A stretch of 64,000 nt of DNA from Bacillus norwichensis (lineage in GTDB: Bacteria > Bacillota > Bacilli > Bacillales > Bacillaceae_C): NCBI RefSeq assembly GCF_014836955.1, contig NZ_JACSPV010000004.1, forward strand, positions 94,937 to 158,936, read 5' to 3'. Positions 61,134 to 64,000 of the stretch are shown one piece after another (within the stretch, counting starts at the first letter, position 1; each line of letters opens with the position of its first letter). The notes below the pieces were generated by a model. That model did not search any database. It saw only the letters and a program-made list of their open reading frames with translations, and was not told where the DNA came from. Made by a program: the position numbers and the translations under genes.

Positions 61134-61769
61134 TTATTTGACTCGTGATACAGTCATTCCATCCCCGATTGGAAGGAGAAGTGATTCTAATCGAGGATGA
61201 TTGGCCACCGTTTGATTGAAATTTTTCATAAATTCAGTATAGCGTTTAGGTGCTGCATTAGGATCTGCCACACTTCCTCCCGCGAGCATGTTATCTGCAA
61301 TAATCAAAGCGCCCGGCTCGGCCAGCTTGATGCAATATTCCAGATAATGCTCATAATTTGCTTTGTCAGCGTCGATAAAGAAAAAGTCGAACCGCTTCTG
61401 ATCTGAAACCAGTGTTTCAAGACTTTCCAAAGCAGGACCTGTCATATAGGAAACTTGATCACCAAAACCGGCTTTTGTCAGGTTGCTGCTGGCTAATTCA
61501 GCGTATGTATCTTTCAATTCCAATGAAGTCAGCGTTCCTCCGTCGCCAAACCCTCTGGCCAAGCAAATCCCGCTGTAGCCTCCGAGAGCTCCGATTTCGA
61601 GAATATTTTTCGCTCCAGCTATAGATACAAGCATCGTCAGAAGCTTCCCGGAAGAGGGAGATACCGATATTGATGGCATTCCGTTTTCTTTTATAGATGA
61701 AATGACCTCGTCCAGAATTAGGTCTGGATTATAAAAGACCGTATCGATATATTGATTAATTTGTTTCAT
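61134..61769 (-). CDS. Class I SAM-dependent O-methyltransferase
   Basis: 211 residues. SAM motif ILEIGALGGYSGICLA (about 56-71), FIDADKANYEHYLEYCIKLAEPGALIIADNMLAGG (metal/SAM region about 130-165): the catechol/caffeoyl-CoA O-methyltransferase group (methyltransf_3). Start overlaps the preceding small gene by 14 bp. Substrate unknown. Confidence 0.9.
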   Translation of the reverse strand: MKQINQYIDTVFYNPDLILDEVISSIKENGMPSISVSPSSGKLLTMLVSIAGAKNILEIGALGGYSGICLARGFGDGGTLTSLELKDTYAELASSNLTKAGFGDQVSYMTGPALESLETLVSDQKRFDFFFIDADKANYEHYLEYCIKLAEPGALIIADNMLAGGSVADPNAAPKRYTEFMKNFNQTVANHPRLESLLLPIGDGMTVSRVK

Positions 61770-62067
61770 TGGACTCCATTCCCTTCTCTTTGTTCATAGT
61801 GCTGCCCTGCATTTCACTTTCCTGGATTTCAAACAGCTGAACAAATTCGTTGATGACCATATCAATCGCTTTTAGTTCACCAACCAAAACCTGACGAATA
61901 GATTCATACTCCGGCTCGTCCAGTTGCTGCTTAATAGTTGAACGTTTCAACTGCATCATCTGCAAAAAAGCGACTGCTCTTCCCCGCCGAAAGGTTTTAG
62001 GTCCGCGGGAGCCTTTTCCGCGATGTCCTCGATGATACCCTTCTCTTAAACCTTTTTCATCTTGCAT
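61756..62067 (-). CDS. Small basic/helical protein of unknown function
   Basis: 103 residues from the ATG at 62067, 8 nt after AGGAGG (a TTG at 62073 is an alternative). Basic Gly/Arg-rich N-terminus (HRGHRGKGSRGPKTFRRGR, about 13-31), a helical core (about 32-85) with LQMMQLKRSTIKQQLDEPEYESI, and an acidic tail. I cannot assign a family. It lies directly behind two GTATAC operators and overlaps the methyltransferase gene, so may be an autoregulator or partner (inference). Confidence 0.68.
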   Translation of the reverse strand: MQDEKGLREGYHRGHRGKGSRGPKTFRRGRAVAFLQMMQLKRSTIKQQLDEPEYESIRQVLVGELKAIDMVINEFVQLFEIQESEMQGSTMNKEKGMESNETN

Positions 62068-62083
62068 TTTCAAAGCCTCCTTT

Positions 62084-62131
62084 TTGTATACATTTGTATA
62101 CTTTGGTTAAATTGTATACGAACGTATACAA
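62084..62131. promoter_or_regulatory. Two GTATAC-type operator sites
   Basis: Site 1 is TTGTATACATTTGTATAC (62084-62101); site 2 is TTGTATACGAACGTATACAA (62112-62131), a 9-2-9 inverted repeat. They lie 20-65 bp upstream of the small basic protein start, where the promoter should be, and are about 28 bp apart centre to centre. Confidence 0.8.
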
Positions 62132-62149
62132 ATCGTCAAATAAAAAACA

Positions 62150-62167
62150 CATCACAATTTAGTGATG
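62150..62167 (-). terminator. Terminator of the threonine aldolase gene
   Basis: CATCAC-TAAATT-GTGATG followed by TGTTTTTTATTT on the minus strand, about 15 bp after the stop. Confidence 0.85.
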
Positions 62168-62182
62168 CGCTATAACAATTCT

Positions 62183-63232
62183 TTACAAGCTAACCTTTGC
62201 CTCAGCAGAAATTATTTTTACGATTTCAATAACCTTGTCTATGTCTTCATTAGCTATTTTCCTGTGCGTCACAAATCTGATTCTATATTGACTAATAGAA
62301 TTTGCCAAAACCCCGCGCTCTTTCAGCTTTTCAATAAAATGATCTGAATCCATTTCAAGCCCCTCAATGGAAAACATAATCATATTTGTTTCTACGCCTT
62401 CTGCATCAATATTGATTCCTTCTATATGAGCTAACCCTTCAGCAAGATTTTTTGCATGAACATGATCATCTTCCAATCGGCCAACCATTTCTTCCAATGC
62501 TACAATGCCGGCCGCTCCGGCTATTCCCGCCTGGCGCATGCCGCCCCCCAACATCTTTCTCCACTTTCTTGCTCTTTCAATAAAGCTTGTTGGGCCTGCC
62601 AAAATGGAACCCATGGGGGCACTCAAACCTTTGGATAAACAAAATTGAACGGTATTTACATACTGTGTTATTTCCTTCGGATCAACACCCAAACCAACTG
62701 CTGCATTAAATAAACGAGCTCCGTCCAAATGAATAGGAACTTGATACTGCCTTGAAATATCGTAAACTTCCCCCATGTAACGTAAGGGCAAAATGCGTCC
62801 ACCCGAATCTCCATGAGTATTTTCCAAACAGATTAAAGCAGTTTTCGGACTGTGAATATCATCCTCCCGGATAGCGGAAACAATATCAGAAGCCGGCATC
62901 TGTCCATTTACCCCTTTGATAGTTCTCGGCTGAACCCCAGCGATTGTGGAGAGACCCGCCACCTCATACTCGACAATATGAGAATGCTCCTCCAAAATCA
63001 CTTCATCCCCACGTTGTGTATGGGCGAGCACTGCCACTTGATTGCCTTGGGTTCCGCTCGTTACAAACAGCGCTGCCTCTTTCCCCACTCTCTCAGCAGC
63101 AAGCGCCTCCAAACGATTGATCGTTGGGTCTTCTCCATATACATCATCTCCAACGGCTGCATCACGGATGGCATCTCTCATTTTCTCCGTCGGTGTTGTC
63201 ACGGTATCACTTCGCAGATCTATTGGCATCAT
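62183..63232 (-). CDS. ltaE: Low-specificity L-threonine aldolase
   Basis: 349 residues, SD GGAAGGAG 7 nt upstream. Fold-type I PLP enzyme: [16 protein letters not shown] start, [27 protein letters not shown], and the PLP-Lys in [13 protein letters not shown]. Splits L-threonine or allo-threonine to glycine and acetaldehyde. Single gene with its own terminator. Confidence 0.94.
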   Translation of the reverse strand: MMPIDLRSDTVTTPTEKMRDAIRDAAVGDDVYGEDPTINRLEALAAERVGKEAALFVTSGTQGNQVAVLAHTQRGDEVILEEHSHIVEYEVAGLSTIAGVQPRTIKGVNGQMPASDIVSAIREDDIHSPKTALICLENTHGDSGGRILPLRYMGEVYDISRQYQVPIHLDGARLFNAAVGLGVDPKEITQYVNTVQFCLSKGLSAPMGSILAGPTSFIERARKWRKMLGGGMRQAGIAGAAGIVALEEMVGRLEDDHVHAKNLAEGLAHIEGINIDAEGVETNMIMFSIEGLEMDSDHFIEKLKERGVLANSISQYRIRFVTHRKIANEDIDKVIEIVKIISAEAKVSL

Positions 63233-63365
63233 TATATGACTCCTTCCTTATAAGGATCTAATTTAAATAGTATCAAAAACTAAACATGATCACATGTTGT
63301 TTTTTGAAGGTTTTTACTTACCTGCCGGCGAAATGACTATATAGCCTTGAAAGGAGAGAAGTATA

Positions 63366-64000
63366 TTGGAAAAAAATGCATTGGATACCTTGAAAGAAAA
63401 TACTGCGTTGCCCGTTATCATGGCCCCGATGTTTTTAGTATCCAGTCCACAAATGGTGATTAATGGCTGCAAATCAGGAGTCATCGGCTCTTTTCCATTA
63501 TTAAATGCCCGTACAGCGGATACTCTTGATCAGTGGATGGAAAAGATCAAGCGAGAATTAGAAGGGGGGAAATTCGCTCCATGGGCAGTGAATTTCATCG
63601 TACATCCCACAAACAGTCGATATAAGGAAGATTTGGCACTCATCAAGAAGCACCAGCCACCGATTGTGATTACTTCACTTGGAGATCCAAGTTCAGTTGT
63701 GAAGATTGTACATGAATATGAAGGCCTTGTTTTTTCTGATGTTATTTCTATTTTTCATGCAAAAAAAGCGGCAGAAAAAGGTGTGGATGGGCTTGTTCTT
63801 GTCTGCAGCGGGGCGGGGGGGCATGCCGGAACTATTAACCCCTTTGCTTTTATGGGAGCGGTGAAGGAATTTTGGAACGGAATCACTATACTATCCGGAG
63901 CAATTTCCAGCGGCAGAGATATCCTCGCTGCACAAGCCATGGGAGCCGACCTTGCATATATGGGAACTAGATTTATTACAGCAGAGGAAAGCTTTGCATC
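63366..64000 (+). CDS. Nitronate monooxygenase-like (NPD) protein, partial (cut by right edge)
   Basis: TTG start 9 nt after AAGGAG (63351-63356); 211 codons visible, C-terminus missing. FMN-binding TIM barrel of the 2-nitropropane dioxygenase family: LPVIMAPMFLVSSPQMV, GSFPLLNAR, VFSDVISIFHAKKAAEKGVDGLVLVCSGAGGHAG and the phosphate loop ILSGAISSGRDILAAQAMGADLAYMGTRFI. Oxidises alkyl nitronates in characterised members. Confidence 0.9.
   Translation, partial: MEKNALDTLKENTALPVIMAPMFLVSSPQMVINGCKSGVIGSFPLLNARTADTLDQWMEKIKRELEGGKFAPWAVNFIVHPTNSRYKEDLALIKKHQPPIVITSLGDPSSVVKIVHEYEGLVFSDVISIFHAKKAAEKGVDGLVLVCSGAGGHAGTINPFAFMGAVKEFWNGITILSGAISSGRDILAAQAMGADLAYMGTRFITAEESFA

Noticed and set aside
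1-64000. tRNA, rRNA, prophage or integrative element with att sites
   Set aside because: None of the expected conserved sequences, integrases or direct-repeat boundaries were seen by eye; short tRNAs would need a dedicated scan to exclude fully.

Overview
The window is a low-GC chromosomal segment of a spore-forming Bacillaceae (Bacillus sensu lato). The reasons are a pspA-ydjGHI operon, a cssRS-htrA set, a seven-subunit Mrp antiporter, a Spo0E-type phosphatase, a reductase-less nitric oxide synthase, S-box riboswitches and Fur/PurR-like operators. Genus and species cannot be fixed from the sequence. No rRNA, tRNA, phage, CRISPR array or intact transposase gene was seen. Both window edges cut a gene.

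Layout. 1-6.9 kb: a Fur-controlled heme-iron locus. A leftward operon encodes a membrane-anchored NEAT protein, IsdC and a large multi-NEAT protein that runs off the left edge. The divergent rightward operon encodes IsdE, IsdF, an ATPase and the heme-degrading enzyme IsdG. 6.9-10.6 kb: leftward pspA-ydjG-ydjH-ydjI envelope-stress operon. 11.2-12.9 kb: a YtcJ-like amidohydrolase. 13.4-19.2 kb: mrpABCDEFG Na+/H+ antiporter, followed by a KdpD-type universal stress protein. 21-26.6 kb: AI-2E family exporter, a vanR-vanS-vanY set without vanHAX, a methyltransferase whose 5' end lies in a repeated palindrome, and a broken amino-acid permease. 26.6-29.2 kb: Rieske oxygenase divergent from an NCS2 purine permease across a PurR-like operator. 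29.3-36 kb: YfmR-type ABC-F protein, YbaK deacylase, GNAT, Spo0E-like protein, MarR, NO synthase, and a membrane protein with an HExxH motif. 36-40 kb: formate dehydrogenase with DUF1641 and DUF2294 partners. 40-43.3 kb: XRE-cupin regulator, azlCD, AtoE-type transporter. 43.6-49 kb: HtrA with CssSR, an MFS efflux pump. 49-59 kb: sulfur region. 59.3-64 kb: MFS transporter, O-methyltransferase with a GTATAC operator, threonine aldolase, and a nitronate monooxygenase-like gene cut by the right edge.

The strongest candidate for a little-described system is the seven-gene operon at 51.2-58.6 kb. One promoter reads through two tandem SAM-I riboswitches, each with its own terminator. It then transcribes an O-acetylhomoserine sulfhydrylase fused to a CoA-binding domain, a sulfonate-type ABC importer, an acyl-CoA synthetase, an isochorismatase-fold hydrolase and a free-methionine-sulfoxide reductase. 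This looks like import and processing of an unknown organosulfur compound under methionine/SAM control. A second candidate is the Rieske oxygenase/purine permease pair, which suggests Rieske-type purine oxidation.

The window is also rich in non-coding repeats: six diverged copies of a structured intergenic element of about 115-190 bp, all in one orientation at 3' ends of leftward genes; two further intergenic repeat families; a 42-bp palindrome present twice; and an array of about ten 20-bp tandem units.
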